Part shown: one piece after another, positions 26,222 to 34,681 of the stretch
Position numbering within the stretch: the stretch's first letter is position 1
Layout of the letters: each line of letters begins with the position of its first letter
Source of the DNA: Nocardia flavorosea NBRC 108225
GTDB lineage: Bacteria > Actinomycetota > Actinomycetes > Mycobacteriales > Mycobacteriaceae
Direction: 5' to 3'
Assembly (NCBI RefSeq): GCF_001613385.1
Contig: NZ_BDCG01000029.1
Location: forward strand, 1-64,000
Length of the DNA stretch: 64,000 nt
Translations under genes and position numbers: made by a program
The notes under the pieces: generated by a model
Seen by the model: only the letters and a program-made list of their open reading frames with translations
The model's database searches: none
Told to the model about the DNA's origin: nothing

Positions 26222-27934
26222 TCACGGGGTGGTCGAACAGGTTGCGTTCCGGAGGTGCCGGCCGGTGGCGTGGAGCGCGGCCAGATAACCGAAAACGATG
26301 GCCGGGCCGATGGTGGCTCCTGGGCCGGCATAGGTGTGGCCCATGACGGGGGCGCTGGTGTTGCCGGCTGCGTAGAGGCCGGGGATGACGGTGCCGTCGG
26401 CCCGTTGAACACGGGCGTCGATATCGGTTACCAGACCGCCTTTGGTGCCGAGGTCGCCGGGGACGAGTCGCGCGGCGTAGAAGGGCCCGGTTTCCAAGGC
26501 GCCCAGGTTCGGGTTCGGGCGTTGGCGTGGGTCTCCGTAGTAGCGGTCGTAGGCTCCGGTGCCGCGGCCGAAATCCTCGTCGGTACCGGAATGGGCGAAG
26601 GTATTGAACCGGGCGACCGTGGCGGCGAGATGATCCGCCGGCACCCCGATCTTGTCCGCGAGTTCGCTGACCGCATCTGCGCGGGAGAGTACGCCGGTGT
26701 CGAACCAGCGCCGAGGCAGCGGTTGCCGGGGTGGCAGGCCGGCGAAGAGATAACGGTTGCGGTAGCGCTGGTCGAAGATCAGCCAGGCCGGGATGTTGGT
26801 GCCGGGGCCGTCGCCCTGCCCGTATTCCCCGCCGTACATGCGATGGGTGGCCTCGACATAGGGCAGTGATTCGTTCATGAACCGCACACCACGGTCGTTG
26901 ACTATCAGACTGCCGGGCAGGTTTCGCTCGGCCAGGCAGAACCAGGGCATGCGGGGGAGCGGGATCGAGGGGCCCCACCAGGCGTCGTCCATGAATGCGG
27001 TGGCCGCGCCGATGGCCTGGCTCGCGCGGATACCGTCGCCGGTGTTGGCTGCCGCGCCGACGGTCCATTCGGTGCCGATCGGTTCACGCTGGTACTGCTT
27101 ACGCATGGTGTCGTTTTTCTCGAAACCGCCGCAGGCCAGGATCACTCCGTGTCGTGCGGTAATTGCGTGGTCGATGCCCTCGCGGCGGATCACGACACCG
27201 GTGACCCGTTCGCCGGTCGTCCGGAGTTCCACCAGCGCGGTGTCCAGCAGTAGCGGCACACCGGCATCGCGCATGCCGACGCGCAGCATGGCGCTCAAGG
27301 CCTGACCGCGCGCGAGTAGATGCCGCCCGCGTAGGCGGCCCGCGGCCCAGCGTGCCCCGATCCGGAACACGCGGAACGGGGCCCGTGGATTGCGCAGCCC
27401 GAGATGGATCTGCCGGAAATCGGCCTGGGTCAGCACGAAATTACGCGGGGCCTTGGAGTAGTCGGGTTCCATGGTGGCGAGTTCGGCACCGAGTGTGCGG
27501 GCGTCGAAGGGTTCCGGTTCGACCGATCGGCCGTGCGACCGCCCGCCCGGGGCTTCGGGGTAGTAGTCGCTGTATCCGGGCACCCAGCGCATTGCCAGCG
27601 GTGCGTGCCGGGCGAGGAACTCGAATGCCTCCGCACCGCGGTCGATATAGGTGTCGATCATCTCCGGTGCGACCCCGTCGCCGATGATGGCGGTGAGGTA
27701 GGCGCGGGCCGCGTCGATATCGTCGGCGGGCGCCTCGCGGCGGAGTACCGGATTGCCGGGAATCCAGACGCCGCCGCCGGAGCGGGCGGTGGAACCGCCC
27801 CATCGGCTCGCTTTCTCCACCACCACCGTGGACAGGCCGTGCCGGGCCGCGGTGATCGCCGCGGTCATACCCGCCGCTCCCGAGCCGACGATCACGACGT
27901 CGACCGAATCCGGAATAACGGTGTCCTGCTTCAT
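26222..27934 (-). CDS. kstD: 3-ketosteroid delta-1-dehydrogenase-like flavoprotein
   Basis: A 570-residue FAD enzyme. DVVIVGSGAAGMTAAITAAR at residues 12-31 binds the ADP part of FAD and VVEKASRWGGSTARSGGG follows. GYSDYYPEAPGG near 129 and APVMGHTYAGPGATIGPAIV near 535 correspond to the KstD catalytic regions, including the Tyr/Gly pair that binds the C3-keto group. This family introduces the C1-C2 double bond into 3-keto-steroids. A related succinate-dehydrogenase-like flavoprotein is the main alternative. It is 37 bases downstream of a TetR gene on the same strand, probably one operon. Confidence 0.8.
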   Translation of the reverse strand: MKQDTVIPDSVDVVIVGSGAAGMTAAITAARHGLSTVVVEKASRWGGSTARSGGGVWIPGNPVLRREAPADDIDAARAYLTAIIGDGVAPEMIDTYIDRGAEAFEFLARHAPLAMRWVPGYSDYYPEAPGGRSHGRSVEPEPFDARTLGAELATMEPDYSKAPRNFVLTQADFRQIHLGLRNPRAPFRVFRIGARWAAGRLRGRHLLARGQALSAMLRVGMRDAGVPLLLDTALVELRTTGERVTGVVIRREGIDHAITARHGVILACGGFEKNDTMRKQYQREPIGTEWTVGAAANTGDGIRASQAIGAATAFMDDAWWGPSIPLPRMPWFCLAERNLPGSLIVNDRGVRFMNESLPYVEATHRMYGGEYGQGDGPGTNIPAWLIFDQRYRNRYLFAGLPPRQPLPRRWFDTGVLSRADAVSELADKIGVPADHLAATVARFNTFAHSGTDEDFGRGTGAYDRYYGDPRQRPNPNLGALETGPFYAARLVPGDLGTKGGLVTDIDARVQRADGTVIPGLYAAGNTSAPVMGHTYAGPGATIGPAIVFGYLAALHATGRHLRNATCSTTP

Positions 27935-27971
27935 GGGAGCCTTCTCTGCTTCGAATCGTGGGCGATGGGCG

Positions 27972-28565
27972 TCAGCGACGTTTCCGCCATCGGTCGTCGA
28001 GGACCGCGGCGACTGCCGCCTCGACGCAGACGGGTAGGGATGCCGAGTGATTTCTGGTGCTGCGCAACCACTGCAGGTACCCGAACTCGGCGGCCGCGAG
28101 CATGAGGTGCACCAGCAGGCCGGGGCTGCTGTCGGTCACCGGATCGGTGCCCATGCGCCGGGCTGCCAACTCCACCAGTCGCTTTCGATGGTCTGCCGGG
28201 ACCAGGGCGACCCGGTCGAGCAGGTGTGGTGCGGTAGCGAATGCTGCCCGCCACTGTTCGAGTTCGTCTGTGGCGAGGGCGCCGGAACGGGCGAGGATGG
28301 ATTGTGCGAGTGCGATATCGGCGGGCTCTTCCGCCGGCCGGCCTTCGAGCAGGGCCGCGATTCCCGCGCCGCCTTCCCGCACGGGGTCGAGGAGGAGGTC
28401 CTCTTTGCTGCGCACATGCCGGAAGTACGTGCTGGGGGATACCCCTGCGGCCGCGGCGATCTGTTCTGTGGTCACCGCATCGAATCCGGAGCGCGCGAAC
28501 AACGTGAATGCCGCGCTCTGGATTTCCGCGCGAACCTGCCGCCGCTGACGCTCCCGCAAGGACAC
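27972..28565 (-). CDS. TetR-family regulator, upstream of kstD
   Basis: A 197-residue TetR protein. RRQVRAEIQSAAFTLFARSG and IAAAAGVSPSTYFRHVRSKE (about residues 8-52) form the DNA-binding domain. A MftR-like ligand domain follows. GTG 28565 has AGGAGGT upstream. The 28626-28640 dyad, just before its promoter region, is the best operator candidate. It probably autoregulates and controls the downstream flavoprotein gene. Confidence 0.9.
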   Translation of the reverse strand: MSLRERQRRQVRAEIQSAAFTLFARSGFDAVTTEQIAAAAGVSPSTYFRHVRSKEDLLLDPVREGGAGIAALLEGRPAEEPADIALAQSILARSGALATDELEQWRAAFATAPHLLDRVALVPADHRKRLVELAARRMGTDPVTDSSPGLLVHLMLAAAEFGYLQWLRSTRNHSASLPVCVEAAVAAVLDDRWRKRR

Positions 28566-28625
28566 CGCGCACCTCCTGTTGGTCAGTCCACTGATGGAAC
28601 TGTCTAACGGAAGTCTCTACCTATG

Positions 28626-28640
28626 TGACAGTAACTGTCA
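28626..28640. promoter_or_regulatory. Short dyad before the TetR-kstD operon
   Basis: TGACAG-TAA-CTGTCA, perfect in both arms, overlaps the last codon of the CcdA gene and lies 61 bases upstream of the TetR start. Arm sequence and spacing are typical of TetR operators. A looser related word (GACAGTTCC, minus strand) follows towards the gene. Confidence 0.5.
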
Positions 28641-29465
28641 AGAAGGTAGGTTCTTTCTGCGGTGTGCGCGACGCCGGAACCACCACGCCGCTGCCCCGAT
28701 GACCAGGCACAGTACCAGCACGAAGATGTTCGACACCTGCCCGCCGAGTTCGGCCACACCCGTCTCGATCCGGTACTGGTCGGCGATGGACAGGATGCCG
28801 CCGGCTTCCGGGTCGCGGGCCACGAACAGCAGGAGAACGCCGAGGGCGGTGGACAGCAGGCCGGAGATGATCGCGTGCCAGCTGTTCGTCCAGCGGCCGA
28901 CCGTGAGTTCCCGTGGGGTGAGCGCGGCGCGGAGTCCGGTCGACCATCGCTTCCACATCAGGGCGAGCACCAGCAGCGGTAGAGCCATTCCGGCCGCGTA
29001 GACCGCGAGCAGGATGGCCCCGTAGGCGGGGCTCGCGCCGACCGCGGCGATCATCAGGACGGAGCCGAGAATGGGGCCGGTGCAGACGCCCGCGACCCCG
29101 TATGCCGTGCCGAGAATGTAGACGGTCCAGGCGCGGCCGGCGTCGCTGCCCGGCCGGGAAGTGCGGGACAAACCCGGAATCGGGATCCCGGCCAGCTGGA
29201 TGACACCGAACAGGATCACCACGCCGGCGACGAGGGTGAGCAGCACACCGCGGTTCTCGTTGAGAAACGCCCCGACGGTACCGGCGAAGACGCCCAGCGG
29301 TACGAGGGTGGTGATCAGTCCGAGGTAGAAGACCCCGGTGCGCGCGACGAGCGTGGCGGGGTCGGAGAACGCGTAGGCGAAGAACGCGGGCAGCAGCATG
29401 ACCGAACACGGTGACAAGAGGCTGAGTATGCCGCCGAGGAAGGCGCCGGCGTAGCCGATATCCAT
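28638..29465 (-). CDS. CcdA-like thiol-disulfide membrane transporter
   Basis: A 275-residue CcdA/DsbD-beta protein with about six to seven helices. Two conserved Cys lie in symmetric positions: LLSPCSVMLLP near residue 20 and VAGVCTGPILG near 130. They shuttle reducing power from cytoplasmic thioredoxin to the outside. ATG 29465 overlaps the stop of the DsbA-like gene (TGATG), so the two are co-translated. It probably services the DsbA-like partner or a cytochrome c pathway. Confidence 0.9.
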   Translation of the reverse strand: MDIGYAGAFLGGILSLLSPCSVMLLPAFFAYAFSDPATLVARTGVFYLGLITTLVPLGVFAGTVGAFLNENRGVLLTLVAGVVILFGVIQLAGIPIPGLSRTSRPGSDAGRAWTVYILGTAYGVAGVCTGPILGSVLMIAAVGASPAYGAILLAVYAAGMALPLLVLALMWKRWSTGLRAALTPRELTVGRWTNSWHAIISGLLSTALGVLLLFVARDPEAGGILSIADQYRIETGVAELGGQVSNIFVLVLCLVIGAAAWWFRRRAHRRKNLPS

Positions 29466-30175
29466 CAGTCCACTTCCTCGAGCTGTGCGTCGATGACCTG
29501 CCGGAAAGCGTCGACGGGCTGCGCGCCTTGGAGTATCTGGTCGCCCACGACGAAGGTGGGCGTCCCCGATACCCCGAGATTCCGGGAATCGTCGGCCTCC
29601 TGGTCCACGGCTGCCGCCAGTGCGGGATCGTCCAATGCGGCGGTGAACGCCGCGGTATCGAGACCCGCGACCTTGCCTGCGATGTCGATCAGGGTTTCGC
29701 GCTGATAGTCCTTGGGACCGGAATAGGTGTGCGCGAACAGCTCTCGTGAGAACTCCCAGAACAGGTCCTGTTCCGCCGCTGCTCGTCCGGCGATCGCCGT
29801 TTCGACGGAGTGCTCGGTGAGGATGGGGGTATCGCGCCATTCGATACGAACGTGACCGGCCTCGACGTACTCCTCGAGGAGCGCCGGGAGGGTGTTGACC
29901 GCGAAGGCACTGCAGTAGGGGCACGTGAAATCGGCGTACTCGATGACGACGACCGGGGCGTCGACGGCGCCGATGGCGAACGGGTCGTTGTCGTCGCGGC
30001 GCGCCAGGTCCAGCAGGGCGCTGTTTCCTTCGGTGGCCGGCGACGCGGCCGGGGATCGATCGTTGCCGGTACTCATGCTGATCGCGGCGCCGATGGACAG
30101 CAGTGCGACGGCTATCGCGCCGAGCGCAATGGCCTTCCATGGAAGCGAGCGAGTGGGAGTGTCCTGCGAGGAAAT
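29465..30175 (-). CDS. Membrane-anchored DsbA-like thiol oxidoreductase (non-standard ATT start likely)
   Basis: A thioredoxin-fold protein with the active site FTCPYCSAF and the cis-Pro loop VSGTPTFVVGDQILQG. The first ATG, 30076, would give 203 residues without an export signal. In-frame upstream codons encode RSLPWKAIALGAIAVALLSI, a clear signal anchor that no ATG, GTG or TTG precedes. An ATT at 30175 sits seven bases after AAGGAG, so I take it as the start (236 residues). The protein should work outside the membrane in making or isomerising disulfides. The BlaI-like dyads at 30255-30307 control it. Confidence 0.8.
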   Translation of the reverse strand: MSSQDTPTRSLPWKAIALGAIAVALLSIGAAISMSTGNDRSPAASPATEGNSALLDLARRDDNDPFAIGAVDAPVVVIEYADFTCPYCSAFAVNTLPALLEEYVEAGHVRIEWRDTPILTEHSVETAIAGRAAAEQDLFWEFSRELFAHTYSGPKDYQRETLIDIAGKVAGLDTAAFTAALDDPALAAAVDQEADDSRNLGVSGTPTFVVGDQILQGAQPVDAFRQVIDAQLEEVD

Positions 30176-30254
30176 CGTCGTGCTCCTTACTGGTCGGAGG
30201 GTGCTGCCGCCCGGCGCGCTACACCGGCATCGGGTGGTCGGGTGGTGGGCGTCT

Positions 30255-30307
30255 CGACTATCTCGGATAGTCGACTATGCAAGATAGTCGACTATCCGGC
30301 ATAGTAA
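30255..30307. promoter_or_regulatory. Three tandem BlaI-type operators in a divergent promoter
   Basis: The dyad CGACTAT-N5-ATAGTCG occurs three times at a strict 17-base period: 30255-30273, 30272-30290 and 30289-30307 (the last with a degenerate right end). Neighbouring copies share their outer bases. They lie between the DsbA-like gene and the CPVC membrane protein gene, whose downstream neighbour is BlaI. The core ACTAT/ATAGT resembles ACTAC/GTAGT of known BlaI sites. The third copy ends five bases before the GTG at 30312, so that mRNA may be nearly leaderless. Confidence 0.85.
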
Positions 30308-30311
30308 AACT

Positions 30312-30857
30312 GTGCGTCGGATCGAACAGTGGGTGAGTCGCCGGAAAGCGTCGCTGGGTCTCGCGGCGCAGGCGTTGGTTGCGTGGAGTCCTCGGCAGCT
30401 GGGCCTGGCCGCGACGGCGGCTGTGGTGGTCGGTGTGGTGGTCGGTCTCGTCACCGTCCTGATTCCGAACCCGGTCTTCGGGCGGGAGATACCGCCCGAG
30501 CCGTGGAACTACCCGGTGTGGATTGTCACGTCCGCTCTCACCGGGATCTTGTTCGCCACCTACGTTCGCCCGGGCGCCGCAGCGACTTCCCGGTCCGACG
30601 AACCGGCGGCAGCCGGTGACGGTTCGGACCGGCGCAGCGCCCGGCTCGGCGGATTCGCCGCGGTGCTGGCCTGGTTCGCGGTCGGCTGCCCGGTCTGCAA
30701 CAAGATCGCGCTACTCGCCCTCGGCTACACCGGGGCCCTCACCTGGTTCGCGCCCGCCCAGCCGGTTCTGGCCGCGACCGCGCTCGTGCTGTTCGCGGTC
30801 GCCGTCGTGCGGCGACTCCAGGGCCAGGTCGTATGCCCGGTGCCTGCAGTACGGTAG
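30312..30857 (+). CDS. Membrane protein with a CPVC motif
   Basis: A 181-residue protein with about four helices. LGLAATAAVVVGVVVGLVTV near residue 31 is the first. LAWFAVGCPVCNKIALLALG near 120 places a CxxC motif at a membrane face. The motif is like thiol-redox sites, and the gene stands with DsbA-like and CcdA-like genes, so a DsbB/VKOR-like electron exchange role is an attractive inference. I know of no characterised homologue. The start, GTG 30312, is directly behind the operator array. BlaI follows after seven bases. Confidence 0.7.
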   Translation: MRRIEQWVSRRKASLGLAAQALVAWSPRQLGLAATAAVVVGVVVGLVTVLIPNPVFGREIPPEPWNYPVWIVTSALTGILFATYVRPGAAATSRSDEPAAAGDGSDRRSARLGGFAAVLAWFAVGCPVCNKIALLALGYTGALTWFAPAQPVLAATALVLFAVAVVRRLQGQVVCPVPAVR

Positions 30858-30864
30858 GGAGGTC

Positions 30865-31254
30865 ATGGTGTCCGGGAAGAAGCGCGATCAGCAGTCCGAG
30901 CCGGTGCGGCTGGGGGCCCTCGAACAACAGGTGATGGACGTGCTGTGGGATCACGGAGCCGCCACGATCCGGCAGGTGATCACCCGGCTCGGCGGTGACC
31001 TCGCCTACACCACCATCGCCACCGTGCTGACCAACCTCGAACGCAAACAACTCGTCACCCCCGAACGGGAAGGCCGGTCCGTGCGCTACGCGCCGCGCCA
31101 CACCCGGGAGAAACACGCCGCCCAGCTCATGAAACAGGCGCTGTCCACCAGCAACGACCCGATGGCGTCGATCCTGCATTTCATCGACGATATCGATCAG
31201 CGTGACCTGCGGCTGCTCCGCGACTACCTCGACCGGAGCGGGCACAGCGGATGA
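30865..31254 (+). CDS. BlaI/MecI-family repressor
   Basis: A 129-residue winged-helix repressor. LGALEQQVMDVLWDHGAATI near residue 14 and LAYTTIATVLTNLERKQLVT near 46 are the BlaI/CopY signature. The C-terminal helix dimerises and holds the site cut on induction. ATG 30865 follows GGGAGG. It overlaps the M56 protease by ATGA; in BlaI/BlaR-type systems the protease relieves repression. The three dyads at 30255-30307 are its probable targets. Confidence 0.92.
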   Translation: MVSGKKRDQQSEPVRLGALEQQVMDVLWDHGAATIRQVITRLGGDLAYTTIATVLTNLERKQLVTPEREGRSVRYAPRHTREKHAAQLMKQALSTSNDPMASILHFIDDIDQRDLRLLRDYLDRSGHSG

Positions 31255-32249
31255 ACGCACTGATCGTCCCGGCCGTTCTGGCGCTCGGACTGGCCGCGTC
31301 CTCGGTGGGCGGGCCCGGGCTTGTCCGTGCCGCCGCACCGGCGCTCACGCGGGTACCCCGGACAGCCGTACTCGTCCTCACCGGCAGTCTGCTGCTGTGG
31401 GTCCTCGCCGTCGCGTCACTGAGCCTGATGGCGGCGTGGCTGGTCACCGGTCCGAGTGTGCTTCCCGCGCCGTTCGCCGAAGCGTGCCGGCAGTGCCTGG
31501 ATGCCGCCAGCCCGTTTGCCCCGACCACCGTGGACACGGCGATACCCGTCGTGATGCTTCTGCTGCTACCGGCGTTCGCGTCGGTCGCCCTGCTGGGGCT
31601 GGGGATACCGCGGTGGCTGCGCCGCCACCGCGCCACCCGGTCGGCCGCGCGGGCGCTCGCGGACCGAGCCCGCACGGCGTGCATCGGCGGGCATCGCGTC
31701 CTGGTGATCGACGATCCACGGCCGGTGGCGTTCTCCCTGCCGCGCCGGTACGGCGGGATCGTCGTCTCCGACGGACTGTATGCCTCGCTGGAGTCCGATG
31801 AGCTCGCGGCGGTCCTCGAGCACGAAAGCGCCCACCTGCGCCAGCACCACCATGTGATCCTGACGCTGCTCGGTACGCTGACCTGGCCGTTGCGCTGGGT
31901 GCCGTTGGTATCGGCCATCGCCGACGCGATCCCGCACTATCTCGAGATCGCGGCGGACAACGCGGCCCGCGATCACGCGGGCACACCGGCATTGGCGAGC
32001 GCACTGCTCAAACTCGGTACGCCCGGAAGCCACCCCACCGCAGCTCCGGGTCCACCTCTGGCGGATCTACTGCTCCATGCCGCGGGGCCCGACCGGATCG
32101 GCCACCTGGTATCGCCCACCCGAGCCCGTTCGGCAGTGCTCCCGGCATCGACGCTGGGCATTCAGTTTCTCGTTTTCGCCGTGGTGGTGGTGGCCGTCCA
32201 TGGGCCCTATCTGTATGTCGTGCTGTCCGGGTGTGCGACGGGATTCTGA
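31251..32249 (+). CDS. M56-family membrane metalloprotease
   Basis: A 332-residue protein with N-terminal and C-terminal membrane helices. The zinc site is LEHESAHLRQHHH near residue 190 (HExxH form), followed by YLEIAADNAARDHAG, which carries the third ligand region. It lacks the penicillin-binding domain of BlaR1, so its signal is different and may be redox or envelope stress. Coupled to BlaI by ATGA. It presumably inactivates BlaI and releases the dyads at 30255-30307. Confidence 0.9.
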   Translation: MNALIVPAVLALGLAASSVGGPGLVRAAAPALTRVPRTAVLVLTGSLLLWVLAVASLSLMAAWLVTGPSVLPAPFAEACRQCLDAASPFAPTTVDTAIPVVMLLLLPAFASVALLGLGIPRWLRRHRATRSAARALADRARTACIGGHRVLVIDDPRPVAFSLPRRYGGIVVSDGLYASLESDELAAVLEHESAHLRQHHHVILTLLGTLTWPLRWVPLVSAIADAIPHYLEIAADNAARDHAGTPALASALLKLGTPGSHPTAAPGPPLADLLLHAAGPDRIGHLVSPTRARSAVLPASTLGIQFLVFAVVVVAVHGPYLYVVLSGCATGF

Positions 32250-32260
32250 GAACGGAAAGC

Positions 32261-33067
32261 ATGACCGACACCGCCCACGCCGACGGTCTGACCGTCGGTC
32301 AGGCCGCGACACGACTGGGTGTGACGGTTCGCGCACTGCACCACTGGGATGAGATCGGCCTGGCGCGGCCCTCGCTGCGTACGGCCGCCGGGTACCGGCT
32401 GTACACGGCGCACGACCTCGAACGCCTGCACCGCATCGTCGTCTACCGAGAACTCGGTCTCGGTTTGGACCGGATCCAGCGCATCATGGACGACCCGGAC
32501 GCCGATGTGGCCGAAGCGTTGCGCGCCCAGCGAGCCCAGGTCGCCGAACGTATCGACCGCCTCCAGCGGCTCGGCGCCGGCCTCGACCGGATGATCGAAG
32601 CCCACGAACGCGGCCCACTGCTCACCGCCGACCAGCAGGCCGAGGTCTTCGGGCCCCGATGGAACCCGGACTGGCCGGCCCGAGCCCGGGAACGCTACGG
32701 CGATACCGCGCAATGGCAGCAATACGCCGAACGCTCGGCGGCCCGGAATCCGGAACAATGGCAGGCCGTCGCCGACAGCGTCACCGCCCTCGACCGCGCG
32801 CTCGCCGACGCGATGGACGCGGGTATCGACCCCGGCAGTCCGGAAGCGAATCGGCTCGTCGAGCGGCACCGCGAAGTGTTCGGTTCCGCGTACTTTCCCC
32901 TCAGCAGGCAGATGCAGGTCTGCCTGGGCCGCATGTACGAAGACGATCCGGGCTTCGCCGCCCACTACGACGGGATCCGCGCCGGCCTCGCCACCTGGTT
33001 CCGCCGCATCGTCGACGCCGCCGCCCGCGCGCACGGCATCGACCCCGATTCCGCAACCTGGCAGTAG
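32261..33067 (+). CDS. MerR-family regulator with TipAS-like domain
   Basis: A 268-residue MerR protein. The DNA-binding domain covers residues 9-78 (GLTVGQAATRLGVTVRALHHW, GYRLYTAHDLERLHRIVVY), then a coiled coil to about 125. The C-terminal part (FGPRWNPDWPARARERYGDT, then FPLSRQMQVCLGRMYEDDPGFAAHYD) is a TipAS antibiotic-recognition fold, like the thiostrepton sensor TipA. ATG 32261 follows GGAAAGC. It is only 11 bases after the M56 gene, so it may be on the same transcript. Confidence 0.9.
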   Translation: MTDTAHADGLTVGQAATRLGVTVRALHHWDEIGLARPSLRTAAGYRLYTAHDLERLHRIVVYRELGLGLDRIQRIMDDPDADVAEALRAQRAQVAERIDRLQRLGAGLDRMIEAHERGPLLTADQQAEVFGPRWNPDWPARARERYGDTAQWQQYAERSAARNPEQWQAVADSVTALDRALADAMDAGIDPGSPEANRLVERHREVFGSAYFPLSRQMQVCLGRMYEDDPGFAAHYDGIRAGLATWFRRIVDAAARAHGIDPDSATWQ

Positions 33068-33189
33068 CCCGGAAACCCACAGCGCATCTGGAGATTCTCG
33101 TCCGCTCCAGGGGTTTCGATGGAATGCTCACGTAGTCGAGGGGACAACCAGAGGGTCGATAGCCGATTACCGGCTGAGCAGGGAGGCGC

Positions 33190-34449
33190 ATGGTGCGGGT
33201 TCGTAATCCGTTCGCGGTCGACGGGAGGTTCCCCGATATCGTCGTCACAGCGGTGGCGGCCTCGACCTCTCTCGCCGGAGATATCGATGCGACCTGGACC
33301 GGCCTACTGGAAGGGGCCTCCGGCATCGGGCGCCTGGAGGAGAGCTGGGTCCGGGAATACGACCTCCCCGTGCGGATCGGCGGGCCGTTGAAGGTCCGGC
33401 CGGAAACGCATCTGACCCGGGTGGAATTGCGGCGTCTGGCCTATGTGGAACGCCTGGCCACGGTGCTCGGGCGGGAAATCTGGCGCAACGCGGGTAGCCC
33501 GGAGGTCGACCGGGAGCGGCTCGCGGTGGCGATCGGCACCGGTCAGGGCGGCGGTGATGCCGTCGTGGAATCGCGTGACACTCTCGAAAGTGGCGGGTAC
33601 CGGCGGGTTTCGCCACTGGCGGTCCAGATGATGATGCCCAACGGCCCGGCAGCCGTGGTCGGCCTCGAACTCCAGGCCCGCGCCGGCGTGGTGACCCCGG
33701 TATCGGCGTGCTCGTCCGGTTCCGAAGCGATCGCACGGGCCTGGCAGATGATCGCGATGGGCGACGCCGATATGGTGGTCGCCGGAGGTGTCGAAGGCTA
33801 TATCGATCCCGTGCCGATCGCGGCGTTCACGATGATGCGGGCGATGAGTACCCGCAACGACGACCCGCAAGGGGCCTCGCGCCCCTTCGACGCCGACCGC
33901 GACGGTTTCGTCTTCGGCGAAGCGGGCGCCCTGCTGATCCTCGAAACCGAGGAACACGCCCGAGCCCGCGGCGCCACCGTCCTCGCCCGCTTGCTCGGTG
34001 CCGGAATCACCTCCGACGGTTTCCATCTCGTCGCGCCCGACCCCCAGGGCGCCGGCGCGGCGCGCGCGATCACCCGTGCGATACAGACCGCGGGCCTGAC
34101 CGAACAAGACATCACCCATGTCAACGCGCACGCCACCGCGACCCCGATCGGCGATACCGCCGAAGCGTCCGCGATCAACCAGGCCATCGGCACCCATCCC
34201 GCGGTGTACGCGCCGAAATCGGCGCTGGGCCATTCGATCGGAGCCGCCGGCGCACTGGAATCGGTACTGACAGTTCTCACCCTTCGCGACGAGGTCATCC
34301 CACCGACCCTGAACCTGGATCATCAGGACCCCGCGATCGACCTCGATATCGTCGCCGGCGCGCCCCGCCGCGGTCGAATCGACTACGCGATCAACAATTC
34401 GTTCGGGTTCGGGGGACACAATGTCGCACTCGCCTTCGGCCGGAAATGA
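33190..34449 (+). CDS. Beta-ketoacyl-ACP synthase, KasA/KasB-like
   Basis: A 419-residue condensing enzyme. The catalytic Cys is in [13 protein letters not shown] near residue 174, the two His are in [14 protein letters not shown] near 315 and [15 protein letters not shown] near 348, and the C-terminal [10 protein letters not shown] loop is present. Length and N-terminus ([19 protein letters not shown]) fit KasA/KasB of mycolic-acid bacteria, which extend meromycolate chains. ATG 33190 follows GGGAGG. It stands alone, unlike the usual fabD-acpM-kasA-kasB cluster, so it is probably a paralogue. A dprE1 fragment lies immediately downstream. Confidence 0.92.
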   Translation: MVRVRNPFAVDGRFPDIVVTAVAASTSLAGDIDATWTGLLEGASGIGRLEESWVREYDLPVRIGGPLKVRPETHLTRVELRRLAYVERLATVLGREIWRNAGSPEVDRERLAVAIGTGQGGGDAVVESRDTLESGGYRRVSPLAVQMMMPNGPAAVVGLELQARAGVVTPVSACSSGSEAIARAWQMIAMGDADMVVAGGVEGYIDPVPIAAFTMMRAMSTRNDDPQGASRPFDADRDGFVFGEAGALLILETEEHARARGATVLARLLGAGITSDGFHLVAPDPQGAGAARAITRAIQTAGLTEQDITHVNAHATATPIGDTAEASAINQAIGTHPAVYAPKSALGHSIGAAGALESVLTVLTLRDEVIPPTLNLDHQDPAIDLDIVAGAPRRGRIDYAINNSFGFGGHNVALAFGRK

Positions 34450-34461
34450 CGCCTCTACGCC

Positions 34462-34575
34462 GCGAAAACCGTCCGGGAGGCCGGACCGCGCGGTGTGATC
34501 GCCCGAGGCCTCGGGCGCAGCTACGGTGATCCGGCGCAGAACAGCGGCGGTGTGGTCGTCGATATGACGGCCTCC
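34462..34575 (+). pseudogene. Fragment of dprE1 (decaprenylphosphoryl-ribose oxidase)
   Basis: In one frame these 38 codons read [20 protein letters not shown] followed by [13 protein letters not shown]. This is the FAD-binding N-terminal segment of DprE1, the flavoenzyme for arabinan precursor synthesis, matched almost residue for residue as I recall it. There is no start region, and the frame ends in a hairpin with no further DprE1 sequence. It is thus a recombination scrap, not a gene. A complete dprE1 must lie elsewhere. Confidence 0.75.
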
Positions 34576-34603
34576 CGGGCTCGGCGATTATCGCCGGGAG
34601 GCC
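34569..34603. terminator. Hairpin behind the ketoacyl synthase gene
   Basis: Arms GGCCTCCCGG (34569-34578) and CCGGGAGGCC (34594-34603). The inner part can alternatively fold as CGGCGA-TTA-TCGCCG. It lies at the edge of the dprE1 fragment and could end transcription of the upstream gene. Confidence 0.55.
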
Positions 34604-34681
34604 ACGGACCGTAGCTTGCGGTGACTCGGCGGGCCGAGACCTCGGTCCTTCGCTGGATGCGCGGTGCGCAAGACTGAGGTG

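Noticed and set aside
34462-34575. A functional DprE1 or FAD-binding small protein
   Set aside because: No start codon with ribosome site, only 38 codons, and the rest of the fold is absent.
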